Assembly (NCBI GenBank): GCA_022661535.1
Contig: JAKULF010000002.1
Coordinates: forward strand, 186,001 to 250,000
Direction: 5' to 3'
Origin: Eutypa lata
Lineage: Eukaryota > Ascomycota > Sordariomycetes > Xylariales > Diatrypaceae
DNA length: 64,000 bases
In this document: piece by piece, positions 1-12,105 of the stretch
How the letters are laid out: each line of letters opens with the position of its first letter
Numbering within the stretch: position 1 is the first letter of the stretch
Program-made: the position numbers and the translations under genes
The notes under the pieces: generated by a model
Told to the model about the DNA's origin: nothing
The model's input: the letters and a program-made list of their open reading frames with translations, nothing else
The model's database searches: none

Positions 1-1852
1 TAATATAAGCCGGGGGTTTTCGATAAACTAATTCGATCTGCTGTAGAATCTAGAATAATCTAGTTCGGGGTAATTAAGGGAATGTCCTTATGACCCAAAA
101 GGCTTCAGTTACCAATCCAAATATTCGACTGATACTTGCTTATCCAGTGAGATCCCGTTGGCGATTAGTCTTGCTATAAATCTGACCCCTTGCTCAAGAA
201 CCGCAAGATAATTGTTTCAGTCAGCTTGATATAGCGCATTACATAGCAGTTGCTCTGGAAATATAGCCCAACGCTACGACCTGCCTTTAGTTTACTATAG
301 GGAGGTTTGTTATAGTTTTATAAAAAATATCTATTAGTATCATAATTGTACAAGGCTTTATTTATTCTCGATAGCATCCCCATCGACGACGATATTTGAC
401 CAGATATTGTTGTAGCTGAGCCTCAGCGCTCTCTATCCAAGGAATCCACCGTTTATTATGATAAGGCCGAGCATGCATGTGTTTTAGCGCAGCACGAACG
501 ATATGCATATGACATGGAGGCGTAGCCTCGATCTAATCTGGCGGAATGCCATCACTGCGGTGACACTCCACGATATCTATGGTTATCGTCGTGACCGTGT
601 CGAGTGCTGCCAGTAAACTCTTCTACCATTCCTCTAGCGATCGAAATTTGGGAGTGTTGGTGGCGGCCCTTTGTAGCGATGGCGGTATGTCCAGGATATG
701 CCAATATAGCGTAAATAACCATTTGATCCTTGAGATTCAGTACGTCGTAATACTCACACACACAAGAGATGGGAGGTGGGACAAGAAGATGGAAAACGCG
801 AGAGTATTGGAAAGGAGAAAGAGAAGAGAAAGGAAGAAAGGTTCTCACCTCACGGCTATGGCTATCGCCGCGCAATAGACACCCCTATTCCCAACATCAC
901 TCATTTTCATAACTATACATATCTCGTGCGGTAAACATTTCAAATGGAGAAAAGCCGGTGGGTTTCGCTTTTGCATCGCCTTATACCATGTTATTTACTC
1001 ATGAGAATTACCATAACCCCTTCTAACCTTTGGGATCTTATTTCTTACCGGGCTCCAAGATTTGTACATAATACCGACATACGATAGCTGCCGCGGCACG
1101 TGGGGGTAATTTATCGAGCTAACGTCTCCAAGGCTAGCCATTTTACTAAACTAAACCGCGGTTTTATTTTATGGGGGGCCGGCCCGCACCGTCTAGGTGG
1201 GACTTCGACGGGATGTTTTTGCGACATCCACAGTCACTTATCATTGGTATCACCATAAAATTCTACGCGTTAAACTTATAGGTAAGTCCGATACGTAGAA
1301 AACGAGTTGTGAGGGCCAATATAACTATACGTCGTGAATAGATATGGGTATTAGTGACGATGGAGTTGTCGAACTACCTTCGACTCAACACTCCCAGCAT
1401 GTAAATTGAATAACAGTGCTCCTATAACAAAACAAGGGGTTTAGTGTAGTGCAAATGCCAAAAGGGTAGATCCCCCGCCCTGTTCCCACTATACCAACCA
1501 ACTAAATCTCCTACAAGCATCCCATCGGGCTTGTGACACGACGGTAGCTAGTTTTGTAAACTCACAGGCTAGGATTATCATGATGTGCTTACACATGTTC
1601 TTACCCCAGTTGATAACAATGCAGTTGGTACCTAGCATATGGTGTTGCTATACAGAGTAGATGCTATCCACTTCCATAGGACTGCTGGAGAGGGTTGGTT
1701 GGGATTGCCTTTAAAGGAGGTAATTACATGCGTTACTCTTATGTTTCTCTCCTACCCATCCTCTCAATCGCTCCCATTCCCTCCTAAGGCTTCCCCATCT
1801 TGTTCCTCACCCATACATACCTCTCAGCCTTTCATATCCACCCTGCTTGGCC
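1..1852. other. Gene-poor stretch, nothing recognised
   Basis: I see no supportable gene here. Open frames of about 100 codons on both strands near 552-878 show no domain, no plausible intron context and low-complexity Arg/Lys-rich translation. A purine-rich tract lies around 770-840. The last 100 bases or so are the pyrimidine-rich leader of the SDR gene that starts at 1853. Confidence 0.6.
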
Positions 1853-3125
1853 ATGTCTGCGTACAATGTCAAGGGCAAATTTGCCATTGTTACTGGCGCT
1901 GGCTCCGGTAAGATCATCCCCACACCAGGCCTATCGCCCGAACATTAAACACGACCTCTCCATCTGGCAGGGGGGGTACTAACCCCGACTTCAGGCCTCA
2001 ACCATGCCTTGGTGGAGCTACTCCTCGAAGCGGGAGCGAGTGTCGTGCTCGCGGATGTGAAATTAACTTCGGATGCCGAAGCGACCGTGGCAAAATACCC
2101 ACACCCGCCTCCAGCAGCAGGACAATCTTCAGCCATCTATCATGAGACTGATATCAGCGACTGGTCCCAAATCACCTCTCTCTGGGAGACCTCACTCAAG
2201 ATCTTCCCTCGCATCGACATTGTAGTCAACGGCGCAGGCGTCTATGAGCCGCCTTCCAGCTCTTTCTGGTAAGCTCTTGATGCCGTTTATTTCCTTTCTT
2301 AGCCCGTCTGAAGAGGTCTTTATCTCTAGCAATACCATTTTGATGTTGTCCAGACTCGATAGACAGCGCTGCAAGCTCCCGAAACATACTAAAAGGGCAT
2401 TTTACTAACTCCGAGGGTTGGGAAGGAACCCTCCTGGTGTCTCGCCTCTTGCCAAGGACTCCGCAGACGCCGCGGTTGGCCAGTATAAGACGTATGCCGT
2501 GAACACGATCGGGCCGATCAGACTGGCCCAGATTGCCATTGACTATTGGCTACAAAACCGGGAGGTCAAGGGCAACCTTCTGTGGGTTGCCAGCCTGGGC
2601 GGCTACGTCCACTCGTTGCATACACCTATGTATTTCTCCAGTAAGGCTGCCGTTGTAAGCTTTGTGAGGTCCCTAGGAACTCTACGAAAGCTGGTGGGGA
2701 TTCGGAATGCGGCAGTTTGTCCGGGGGCTGTTGACGTAAGTTTCCTCCTTTGACATCAACTTCTGTGATAGACTGATTAACTAGGTTCACTTGACTGATT
2801 TTGTATTAATCTCTCCGTTCCAACGCAGACCCCGATTTTCCACCCTGAATATGGCCGTGATAGGGTGCGGCCGAGTGATATGAAACTGACCCCGAAGCAG
2901 TGCGCTGAAGTCATGATGCGCGTTCTTCAGGAACCGCAGTACGGCGATGGAAACATCGTCGAGACGTTGCTAGTCGGCAGGAAGGAGAATGCTACTGTAA
3001 ACGTCCGCGAGGTGCCCTTGGAGGCTTTGTATCCGACGGTGGGGCCGGTCGGGGAGGACAATCATCTCTTGGAGGAGGAACAAAAGTTCGCAAAGCAGCT
3101 CGCGGAGAAGGGGTTGCGTCCGTAA
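1853..3125 (+). CDS. Short-chain dehydrogenase/reductase, 15-hydroxyprostaglandin-dehydrogenase-like
   Basis: Classical SDR, predicted 311 aa, from four exons: 1853-1907, 1995-2268, 2426-2735 and 2829-3125. All donors are GTAAG, and the exon sum is 936 nt in frame. It should catalyse NAD(P)-dependent alcohol/ketone interconversion in the cytosol; the substrate cannot be told. Visible motifs are the Rossmann TGAGSG at residues 14-19, VVNGAG near 105, and the catalytic triad Ser166 (VASLGG), Tyr179 and Lys183 (YFSSK). The usual GIG after the first glycines is GLN, a variant common in fungal 15-PGDH-like SDRs. The start follows a pyrimidine-rich leader, and the Rossmann strand begins nine residues later, as expected. 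Introns are 87, 157 and 93 bp. The neighbouring gene is a pseudogene, so there is no pathway context. Confidence 0.9.
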
Positions 3126-3449
3126 AGTGACACGGTAGACCGATACATATGCAGTAACTATACTTAATTTCGTAGCAAAGTTCCGAGGTGGCTTCGTATC
3201 TAATTACTTAATGAATCGGAAAGCGGAACAGAGCTATACTATTTACAGAATTTCTGTGCCTCACCGAACACCGAATGCTCCCTACTTCGGTTGTCAGCTG
3301 CAGTCAATTTCATTTGTCTCTGACCCGCTTGCTTACCTTGCGTTCTATCAGTATTCGCCTCCGACTACAGCTACTAGAGAGCCAAGAATCTTTGCCAAGT
3401 TGTTAGTCGGAGGAGCCATCGAATTGTAGAGAGCGCAGTGTTCGACTAG
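3126..3449. other. Short intergenic spacer
   Basis: Between the SDR stop and the start of the decayed gene. No feature recognised; it should hold the SDR 3' end and the old promoter of the pseudogene. Confidence 0.5.
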
Positions 3450-6421
3450 ATGGCCGACGAAACATCAGCCGCTTGGGCGGCGTTGGGCATTTCCATCGCC
3501 GCTATGATCATTGCTCTGGCGCACGCCGTCCAGCAGTATTTCACCACGGGGCAACTGATCCGCCTCCGCGATAGTGTCGTATTCGGCGGCTTGACCGGAC
3601 AAGGACGGCGCATATGGCAGATGTCGCAGTTTCGCTTCCGGGTGATGTACCGGGTCCCACAGATCGGGTTGCCTCTGGATCTGTGACCATCTTCTGCCGC
3701 CCAGTCGTTCGTCAAGGTCCACTTCTCCCTTCCACGGCTCATAGAGCCGGGACCGAGCTGGGTGGCGGGCGAGGCGAGGCGACCGAAATCGACTTGCTGG
3801 CACCGGATACGGAGTCTGAGAAAGAGGTCTCGGCCCGCTTCCCGGTTCCGTTTCGATTGAAAAAGAGCAGCAGTAGTTCGTATGGCACCGATGAAGTGGG
3901 CATGGCCTCGTGGGCTGCGTTCTGTTCGGACGGTATACCATTCCTGCCACGCTTCGATTGGGCATTCGTTTGTAGAAGGCGACGCAGATCGTTGTCCTTC
4001 CCATATTCCGACTGTGCCCATGCAGATGTCTCTCCGGGACGCAGTCGTGATGGGTTTGATGGTTGGGATGGAATGCACTGCTGCCTCCTTTGACCGGGGC
4101 TCCGGTAAGTAATTCTCGTTGTTATTTTCTCCCCTTTTTGGCTAGCTTTAGTGCTTGAATTTACTGGAAAAGGTATATGCGGTAGTAAATACTTGAACAA
4201 CTCCCACGCCCTGCTAAAATACAGATACAGAAGTAATTGCTGACTCCAGATATTTCAGTATCCATGCAAGGAGCTGCCGGAACCATCACCAGCGCCCAGC
4301 ATCCCGTATTAGGTCCGATGATCCACTTCATGCCACGCGAAACGAGCGAGCGGTTGGGCATCGGGTCAACCGGGACAGTCTCCAAGGATTGGCTCTGGAG
4401 AGTCATGGGAAACTGCATCGTTGCTGGACGCCAATACAACTTGCGTCGTAGAAGATGGGTAGAGAGCACATCGGGCTGCTTTCAGAAGCTGGAGGCACAT
4501 CCTGACAACGGCGATGGCAATCAACCTCCGGACACAGAGGGCTCACACTCGGGGAGTAGTCCGGCGCTAACCCTCCAGCCTAAGAGGATGCCGAGAGACG
4601 GTCCTTGGCAACTGGTTCCCATAGATCCGCTCCCGACAAGGGGTCATTATCTCGTTCGGAGTGTCCCGATTGCTTTCCTGGAAGAGGATGCGCAACTTGA
4701 TTTCAAGCCAGCGATATTTAGCTGGGAAGTGCAATAAATTCGGGTAGGAGAACCGCGGCCAACGTACGCGAGAATGGCACACAGATATATCTCGTTTGAA
4801 ACGTTAAGGGTATTCGGATATGACTTTGAGCTCGACGAGAAGTCACCTTGCTTCGCTTCTACCGCAGCACGGACGGGGGAGTGATCTGCTATTTATGGCG
4901 GCCGTATCTAAATAAGCGTAAGATCCCGAATACGTCATCATCAATGGATGGGTTACCGAACCGGAGCAGGATCTTATCTGGCGTCACACCAGAGAACTAC
5001 GTGAGGCTAGGTCAGGGGAATCTAGATATGCGGCGTCAGAGCGTGAGCCGGATTTTATACTAGATATGCTACGGAACAGAAACAGTTCCGGAATGCGAAG
5101 AAGGCACGCTCTGATAGAGTACCCCAGTCTAGCCACGAAGACGATACTGAGGAAGTAGATAAGTCGAGAAAGGAGTCTGTTGGGAGCGAAGTATGCCGAC
5201 CGGGGTCGACTGATCAGAGAGAAGCCTCTTTACACAGCTTGGCCGCAGAGCCAGACGGCTTAAAAGCCCTTCATGCCAGAGTATCAGACGATGCAATTAG
5301 TATTGAACGAGACGCAATTGGGCGTATATCCATGAGTCGATCCCTAGACGTGAACTGGGATCGTAGGTGGCAGCAAGAATCGGAAGGTGAAATAACCGCC
5401 GAGGAAGAGGCGAGTGCTGCTGCTGCTGCTGCTGTTGCTAGCAATGTTAGTACCCAATAACCACCGCCGCCGCCTCGATCCACCAAAACAACAACAACAC
5501 ATACACCTCCCACGCCACCGCTACCGCTACCGCCACTACGCCGACAGATGCCTCGCTCGGCCAGCGCCCGCGAAGGCGACATGAGCTGGTTCTGGCTCTC
5601 GTAAACGGACATCATCCCCGGTTTCTGGGCCACGCCGTGGCACTCGATCGGGGACCTGAACCCGCAGACCTGCATCGCCGCGGTGGCCGTGCTCACCGAG
5701 ACGCTGCACCACTGCACCGGCGAAGACAATACCAATATCCTGCGGTACGTGCCGTTCAGCAGCGACGTCCTCGGCGATACCTTCGCCGCTATGATGAGCG
5801 GGGTCCGCACGTATCCGGCGTACGCGCATCGCGGCGATGGAGCAGGAGGAGGAGGGGGTGGTGGTGGTGTCGTCTGCGCAGGCGCGTACGCGACGATACC
5901 CCATCCGCGGGCGTTCCCCGCGTCGCGGCGCATACCGACGGTGAACCTGCTGGTCTCGTACCGGTATCAGACGGACCACGCGGCCGCGGCGCCTCGTCGA
6001 GCTGATGCGGCTGGACGCCTGGCTCTCCCTCGTGGGGCGGATGGTCGAGATATCAGGAGAGGAAGAAGATGGTGGAGGATGCGCTAGTGCCAGGCTTCTC
6101 GTGCAGGCGCCCGCGCTCGTACAGGAGCTGATGCTGCAGTTCCAGTGGCGGTTCCTCGACGCGGATCTGTCGGGCAAGGGCGAGAGGGATGGCGGTGATG
6201 GGAACGGCGATGGTGTTGGCGATGGGGTGGACGTGTACAGGAGGCTTGGGGGCGCGGTCGTGGCCTGGCTTGGTGATAAGGGGCTCAGTCGGGCGGAGAT
6301 GCTGTATGCGGTGGTGGCGGCGCTGAGGACCGTTAAGGTAGGGCTGGCGGTGCTGACGGGGGCGGATACGAGGATGCTGCCGGATATTTTTGAGAAGGAT
6401 GTTCAGGTCCATTTGGTGTGA
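3450..6421 (+). pseudogene. Decayed large conserved fungal membrane-anchored protein gene
   Basis: Remains of a gene for a large (about 900 aa) conserved fungal protein of unknown function with an N-terminal hydrophobic segment. I recognise the family from its conserved blocks: WAALGISIAAMIIALAHAVQ at the start, then RFRVMYRVPQIGLP, EGDADRCPSHIP, SMQGAAGTITSAQHPVLGP, WVGYDFELD-like blocks, PGFWATPW and the C-terminal LDAWLSLVGR and EKDVQVHLV. The blocks are in order on one strand but in different frames. Breaks: TGA at 3684-3686 where a Trp is expected; a frame change near 3775; another near 3925; TAA at 4735; further stops in 4740-5160; TAA at 5458-5460 and at 5602-5604 (Gln expected); a frame change near 5990. 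An intron (about 4105-4249) is still recognisable. The stops I could assign are explained by C-to-T or G-to-A changes, which fits RIP or ordinary decay. Assembly error could explain one break but not all. Confidence 0.75.
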
Positions 6422-7007
6422 TCTCTGTAGCTAGGCTGGTAGGTAGGTATTGGGACATCATGTCGTCCCCGAAGGCTTCGGGGATCGTTGGTTCTTACTG
6501 TACTATATGGTGGTAAGTTTATTCAACCTGTAGGCATTAGATTATGCATCTTGTAAGATCATAAATTCGTGGCTCTGGCGAGTAGTGACTAATAAAAATA
6601 AAATTAAATATGCCGTCCATTACTCTGGGTGGCGACATGGATGCCTCCTCTAATTCATGATAGCAACAGAGTAAACACATTAGATTCCACATATTACTAG
6701 TCTCAGTAGACCTGTTATGCCAGCAGTTGTTCAAAGACAGATGAAGTAGATCGCATATCCTCGTAGAAAAAGGTTGAGAATAGCAAATGTCCGTAGCTCA
6801 TTGCATAGTAAGTCGCGACCTAAGGATAATATAATCTAGTCTGGGTGAGCACTGACGGGTCTGACCCAATAAGCAAATATCGCAATTCCGACCTGAACAT
6901 CTCAACCCGACCTGCAGCGAATTCCGCCTTTATCCTGGGTATCAACGCCTTAGCTCCGTCTCCAACTGCTTAATCGCACAATCGCATAATAATAATAATA
7001 ATAACAA
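6422..7007. other. Intergenic, nothing recognised
   Basis: Spacer between the pseudogene end and the stop of the minus-strand zinc-finger gene. It holds a short AAT trinucleotide run near 6986-7004 and no open frame with recognisable content. In particular, no acetyltransferase exon continues the zinc-finger gene here. Confidence 0.5.
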
Positions 7008-7866
7008 TCAGGCCGTTTCATCACTCGCCTTCGACTTCGACTTCGTCTTGAGTATCGCGGCATGTCGCTTAGCGTGAATCTTCGCGTCCTTCACGTGATA
7101 GGGGTTATACAGCATGTTGCATTCCTTGCACTCGGTGAACCCCTGATCAGACATCGATAGACTGAGGGTGGTCTGGACAGTCGCGGATTTAACGCTAGGG
7201 CCTTTATGACTCTTCCCCCGTTTTCCAGCTTCCGATCGCTGCTGTGATGGAGCTGTTGCCTTGTTGAGAGTGCTTGCGCTCGTCCCTGTGAGAATTCCCG
7301 CCGCTGCCTCTTTATCACTCGGTATCGGAACCGGCCGATCGCCCTCTGAGGAAGGGTTATCAGGATCCTTGTTCTCTGCGGGCTCATCGGTCTCGATGTC
7401 TTGTGGAATCACTTTGGTGGTGAGTCTGCGACGTTTCTTGGGTCTGATATCAGCCTTAGGCGGAGGGGATGAGGGAGGGGTCGAGATCGGTTCGGCGCCG
7501 CAAGAGGAGGGCTCCGTAGATGATGACAAGTTGTTGGAAGACGGTGAGACGACTTTGAAGTAGTTCATGATAGTTCCCCTCTTAGGGTTAGTTGGTGCAT
7601 GGGACGGTGGTGGTAATGATGGTTGGCTGCCTCCGTTCTCCTGAAAACTACGGCGTGAACTCTTCATTGGTCGAACATCGTGGGCAGCCTCATCTGTCCG
7701 CTGCCTTTTCCGTGGAGGTTCCGCGGAATCACTAGACGTGGCTCGTTTACTGTATGTTCGCAACGGACGTCTGCGTATATTCATTAGTACTGGCCTCAGG
7801 GGAACAAGTTCTAAACAATATAACCGCGACAACATCGACTTACATGCGATCTGGCTTTTTAGACAT
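7008..7866 (-). CDS. Eco1/ESCO-type zinc-finger protein without acetyltransferase domain
   Basis: Two exons on the minus strand: 7866-7844 and 7770-7008, intron 7771-7843 with donor GTAAGT, branch TACTAAT and acceptor CGCAG. The product is 261 aa. Splicing creates an N-terminus reading MSKKPDRIRPLRTYSKR; the RPLRTYSKR element is typical of the start of fungal cohesin acetyltransferase Eco1. A PIP-box-like TIMNYFK lies near residue 75, and a CxxC...HxxxH zinc finger of the ESCO type (CKECNMLYNPYHVKDAKIH) lies near residues 220-245. The acetyltransferase domain that normally follows the finger is absent: translation stops about 18 residues later in a basic tail. Family knowledge: Eco1 acetylates Smc3 in S phase. 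Inference: this is either a truncated paralogue or a DNA/PCNA-binding finger protein that cannot acetylate. Confidence 0.75.
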
Positions 7867-8451
7867 CTTGTAGCCATCCTCAACTAAATCACCCAGAATA
7901 TGTTCCAAGGGATCCATCGTAATACAGACTTTAGTGAAGTGTCTAGGATGCGCAAAGCCGGGTCAATATTGACTCCAAGTCAAAAAAATAAAAATAAAAA
8001 TAGACAAATCCAAGTACTATCTTCCAAGGAAGTGTCTTATCGCATCATATTATTGGAGGTATCGATCATCGCATTCGTGGAGGGGATAGTATCGGAAACT
8101 GAGAAGGGAACTGATAAAATAACATCTTTAATCAGGAACCCGGTATACCTTTGATAGCTAATGAGGTATCGCGTTAAAAGAGGTCAATTAGCTACTTCGT
8201 AACTAGGAAAAGACGCGTTAAGAGACAAGGAGACGCGTTGGGGTTTGACAGGGATACGCGAAAGTGGGCTAGCTAACTACGAAGTAGTGGGGGCATGAAC
8301 TGTCAATTGCGCCAGCTGCGCACACTTTGCCAGAACTGCCTGATCAGTAGTCTAGGCATCTAGGTAGTCTATGTACGCATATATGCAGATGTAGGTATGT
8401 AGATATTTGATGCGCCGGATATGCAATTGATGCTATTCAATAGTTAGGCAT
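7867..8451. other. Intergenic, nothing recognised
   Basis: Contains the promoter of the zinc-finger gene on its left side and the 3' flank of VMA12 on its right. Short poly-A-rich patch near 7983-8002. No gene seen. Confidence 0.5.
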
Positions 8452-9365
8452 TTAATCAGCAGAGTCTTTGATTCTCCTCCTCAGGCTGCTATTTGCATCT
8501 TGTTCCAGTTCGATCGGTTTATATGATGCTGGTGGTGTCTCCAATATATCTGGCTTCTCATCATCCCCTAGACTAACAACCCACGTCTTCATAACCTCCT
8601 TGGTCTCTTTCTTCTTATTTTCCTTCTTCTCGCCTTCTGTCATGCGCCAGTTATAGGCCGAGTACACGGCGACCTCGGCGATAGCGACCACGATACTCCC
8701 ACCTAGGCTGAGGAATAGTCGCGCCGGAGTGCTCCACCATCTAGCTACCAACCATAGGGCAGCTCCGGTACCGAAAATACTAAGCAGGAAGTTGAAGATC
8801 ACAGTGAGCTGTTTTTGTACATCACCATACTCTACCGCAAAGTCGTCACCAATGTCGGAAGCTTTCAAAGGCTTGTTCACTTCGGCAAAGGAATGGGCTA
8901 TCGGAGCGGCGGGGAACCTCTGGGCAAATGATTCTCGTAGTGGAGCTTTCTGTAGCATGCGCTCGTAGGATCGTTCCTCTTCTTCGTGGCGTAACCGGGC
9001 CATGAGGGCCATATATTCTTTACTCTATATATTCACGCAATCAATGTATTAGAAAACGGATGTACGGCTGCAAGAGGTAGGGAACGGTAAGACAATCGCA
9101 CCGGTTCTGGCTTTGGCGGTAGAGGAGGTATATAGACCATCGCACCCGTTAGGAGTCCCTCAAGACTACTGCCATTGTTGTTCTCCTGCTTCCTAAGTTT
9201 CTTCCAGATATCGATTATTTGGCTGTGGCCTATAGGGTTCCCAATGATAGGGTTCTGCAATGATGGCTCGTCATTAAGAATAGTTTCGGATTCTGAATTA
9301 ACAGTTTCTTCGTCTAGCGTCTCGATTGCCTCTACAATAGAGGCCGTCATGGTAAGAAGTACCAT
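8452..9365 (-). CDS. VMA12: V-ATPase assembly factor VMA12 (TMEM199 family), ER membrane
   Basis: Two exons, 9365-9102 and 9024-8452, with an intron 9025-9101 whose donor is the weak GTGCGA; the product is 278 aa. Splicing restores the family signature across the junction, PPKPEP then SKEYMALMARLR. The N-terminal part holds GNPIGHSQIIDIWKKLR near residues 42-58. Two transmembrane segments follow at about 160-182 and 192-213, then a charged cytosolic tail ending RRRIKDSAD. Family knowledge: Vma12 with Vma22 forms an ER complex that chaperones Vph1 during assembly of the V0 sector of the vacuolar ATPase. The gene is divergent from COQ1 with about 500 bp between starts. Alternative donors inside the reported intron exist, for example GTACAT, but would leave an intron of only about 41 bp. 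Confidence 0.85.
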
Positions 9366-9873
9366 ATTTCAAAGAAATTGATGCTGTATTACGAGCATAC
9401 CCAGGGAGCTCTTCGGAGTAGGAAGTTGGATAGCTCTGTCTGCAAATAATCATTGCCAGATTTACAGTGGCATCAGTACCTGCATGTACCTACTACATAC
9501 GTGTACGAAGTATGTAGATACCCAATAATGCTACCATGATAACTAAGATCGACTCTTGGCGGTAGATCCCGAGGTTGAGCCACTAGCCCACCAATAGAGC
9601 TATCCAATTGGACATGGGGAATGAAAATGGATTCAATATCAGAAGCTACAGCGAGTCGTGAATTTTTTTGTATGTACGACATCTCGTCAGCTCCGGGTTG
9701 CGATTTGTAAGACCCAACGTTCACCACAACCCCCTCCGAAGATCCGAAAGTCACAAGATCCCGACTACGACCAATGTCACAATAACCTCATATTCCAATT
9801 TTATACTTCAATACTTCAATTGGGGTCCTTGAGACAGACAAGGGTAGCCAAAGAAGGAAACATACAACATACG
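9366..9873. promoter_or_regulatory. Shared divergent promoter of VMA12 and COQ1
   Basis: 508 bp separate the two ATGs. No clear TATA box. The region holds repeated short motifs of the type tgtacctac / tacatacg near 9480-9520. A frame open from 9658 runs into COQ1 but starts with a non-ATG codon, and the ATG at 9874 fits a mitochondrial presequence better. Confidence 0.55.
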
Positions 9874-11310
9874 ATGCAGCTCCGACCCGGAGTTTCCATG
9901 CTCCTCAAGTCCCGCATAGCAAGTGCGGCAGGTCGGCCTTCCGTATTCTCCCCATGTTCAGACTGCCTTAGAGCCACTTCGCTCAACTTAAGAATACCCA
10001 TACGTTCGTACCATTACTCGAATAGACGGTCTTCCGCTTGGGCTGCTGCTGTATCGGTTGCCCAAAATGTCGTCAGCAATGCGGTAACCCGAGCTACGAA
10101 GGGCGAGATGCCCATCGATCCCCTCCGCATAGTCGCCAAAGAAATGAAGTTTTTAACGGGGAATATCAGAAAGCTTCTGGGGTCCGGCCATCCCTCGTTA
10201 GACCGGGCTGCAAAATACTACACACAAGCTGAGGGCAAGCATGTACGGCCATTAATAGTCTTGCTAATGGCGAGGGCAACAGCTCTGTGTCCCAAAGACC
10301 CCGCCACCATATCCTTAGAAAACACAGAAACGACTATTAACTCTTCGATATCCCCTCTCAGCATCCTTAGCGACGCCAACCCCGCTTCGCTCTCTAACTT
10401 TTCGTCCAATCCCGAGTCCACCGAGAGTGACATCCTCCCGTCCCAGCGGCGGCTCGCCGAGATCACCGAGCTCATCCACACAGCATCCCTCCTCCACGAC
10501 GATGTCCTAGACCACTCCATTTCGCGCCGGGGGTCTCCGTCCGCGAACCACGAGTTCGGGAACAAGATGGCCGTATTGGCTGGCGATTTCTTATTAGGGA
10601 GAGCTTCCGTTGCATTGGCGCGGTTGCGCAACGCCGAGGTAGTAGAGCTCCTGGCCACCGTCATTGCGAACCTAGTCGAGGGCGAGTTCATGCAGCTGAA
10701 GAACACGGCGCGAGACGAGCGTAACCCGAAGTGGTCCGAAGACATCTTCACCTACTACCTCCAGAAGACCTACCTCAAGACGGCGAGCTTGATCTCTAAG
10801 TCATGTCGCGCCGCCGCTTTATTGGGTAGGGCGGATGCGGACACGGTGGAGAGCGCATATGCCTACGGAAAGAACATTGGGTTGGCATTTCAGCTGGTGG
10901 ACGACATGTTGGATTACACAAAAACCGGGAGCGATCTCGGAAAGCCGGCTGGTGCCGACCTACAACTTGGTCTTGCGACTGCACCATTACTCTTTGCATG
11001 GAAGACAAATCCCGAACTTGGTCCTCTAGTGGGTAGGAAGTTTGAACGGGATGGGGACGCACAACAAGTAAGCGAATGCCTGTCTACCCCACTCAACTTT
11101 TTGCCCCTATATATATAACAAATAACATCCCGTTAACGACGAAAATAGGCTCGGGAACTGGTTCTCCAAAGTGATGGGATCGAACAGACAAGAGCGTTAG
11201 CCGAAGACTACTCACAACAAGCTATTGCAGCTCTCGACAAATTCCCTGATAGTGAGGCAAAGGATGGCCTGATAGACATGGCTATGAAGACGTTAAAGCG
11301 TCAAAAGTGA
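9874..11310 (+). CDS. COQ1: Mitochondrial polyprenyl (hexaprenyl) diphosphate synthase, ubiquinone biosynthesis
   Basis: Two exons, 9874-11067 and 11149-11310 (intron 11068-11148, donor GTAAGC), giving 451 aa. It is a trans-isoprenyl diphosphate synthase: it elongates FPP/GGPP with IPP to make the ubiquinone side chain on the matrix side of the inner mitochondrial membrane. Both aspartate-rich motifs are intact, DDVLD at 209-213 and DDMLD at 343-347. GKHVRPLIVLLMA near residue 122 is the IPP-binding region. The first 45 residues are rich in Arg, Ser and Leu with no acid residues, as in a mitochondrial presequence. The insertion before the first DDxxD (Ser/Asn-rich, about residues 145-190) is typical of fungal Coq1. 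The second exon supplies the conserved end (LAEDYSQQAI...TLKRQK). The starting Met fits family length. Confidence 0.92.
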
Positions 11311-12105
11311 TGATGGAGCTACACACGAAGTTACACACGACACATGTATTACTATTTACTACCACTAAAAACAAGGGGTTGACGACGATATATACATTGG
11401 ATGTAAACCCCCTTAGAAGAAAGACTTAGAAAGAGAGGGTCGGATTCGTCCCATTTTTCTCATACTTGGGTACACCATTTGAGGGTGTGAGCCTTCTTCT
11501 GTATTATTACCACCTGATGATATATGTATGAGATACGGCGGGGGAGTACATAGACGGACACACATGAGAGGACCAACAACAACAATAACAACACCATCAC
11601 CAAGCTCAACAAATTATTTGAATTGAAGACACAATTGCTGTCTCTCACCATATTGTTTTTGCTGCGATAAACCTTCACCAATGCAACTCCTTAACTAGCA
11701 GGTTTCTATACCAAACCCCTCCCGAAAAGCATAGCTACTGTGGGGTCCACTTCGGGGTTGGACTATTCTAGCTGATTTACCCGGCCTGGCGTTGTCGTAT
11801 CTTTCCCAGCTGCCTCAAACAGCAATATCCTAGCCGTTACGAGATGGAGCCAAGCAAGGTGCTTTCCCTTGGAGGTGTGTAAGTAGCTAGCCGATTAGTC
11901 CTAAATGTGAAATGGATATAGAAACTCACCACACAACCCCTCCTCAGAACACGATACTTTGCATGGACAAGAAGGCGACGGAGCACACTTCTCTTCATAA
12001 TTATTTTGTATACCATTTTGTATACGTTACTCATTTGAGGGAGCGAGTCAATTAATTAAGCTCCGGCCGGAATCATCTATCACCCCAGCCATCCATCTAA
12101 GCAAA
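11311..12105. other. Intergenic, nothing recognised
   Basis: COQ1 3' flank followed by the promoter of the GH18-type gene. Short frames on the minus strand near 11460-12034 have no recognisable content. An AAC trinucleotide run lies near 11575-11592. Confidence 0.5.

Noticed and set aside
552..878. Overlapping frames of about 100 codons on both strands
   Set aside because: No domain, no intron logic, and the translation is low-complexity; two opposite frames of equal length point to chance.
3446..4200. Minus-strand frames of 150-210 codons
   Set aside because: They are antisense to conserved blocks of the decayed plus-strand gene, which explains their length through GC-rich codon use.
5271..6412. 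Minus-strand frames up to 220 codons rich in Pro/Arg
   Set aside because: Shadow of the same pseudogene's GC-rich 3' half; no family text on the minus strand.
9658..9873. Upstream in-frame extension of COQ1
   Set aside because: No ATG at its start; the ATG at 9874 gives a good mitochondrial presequence.
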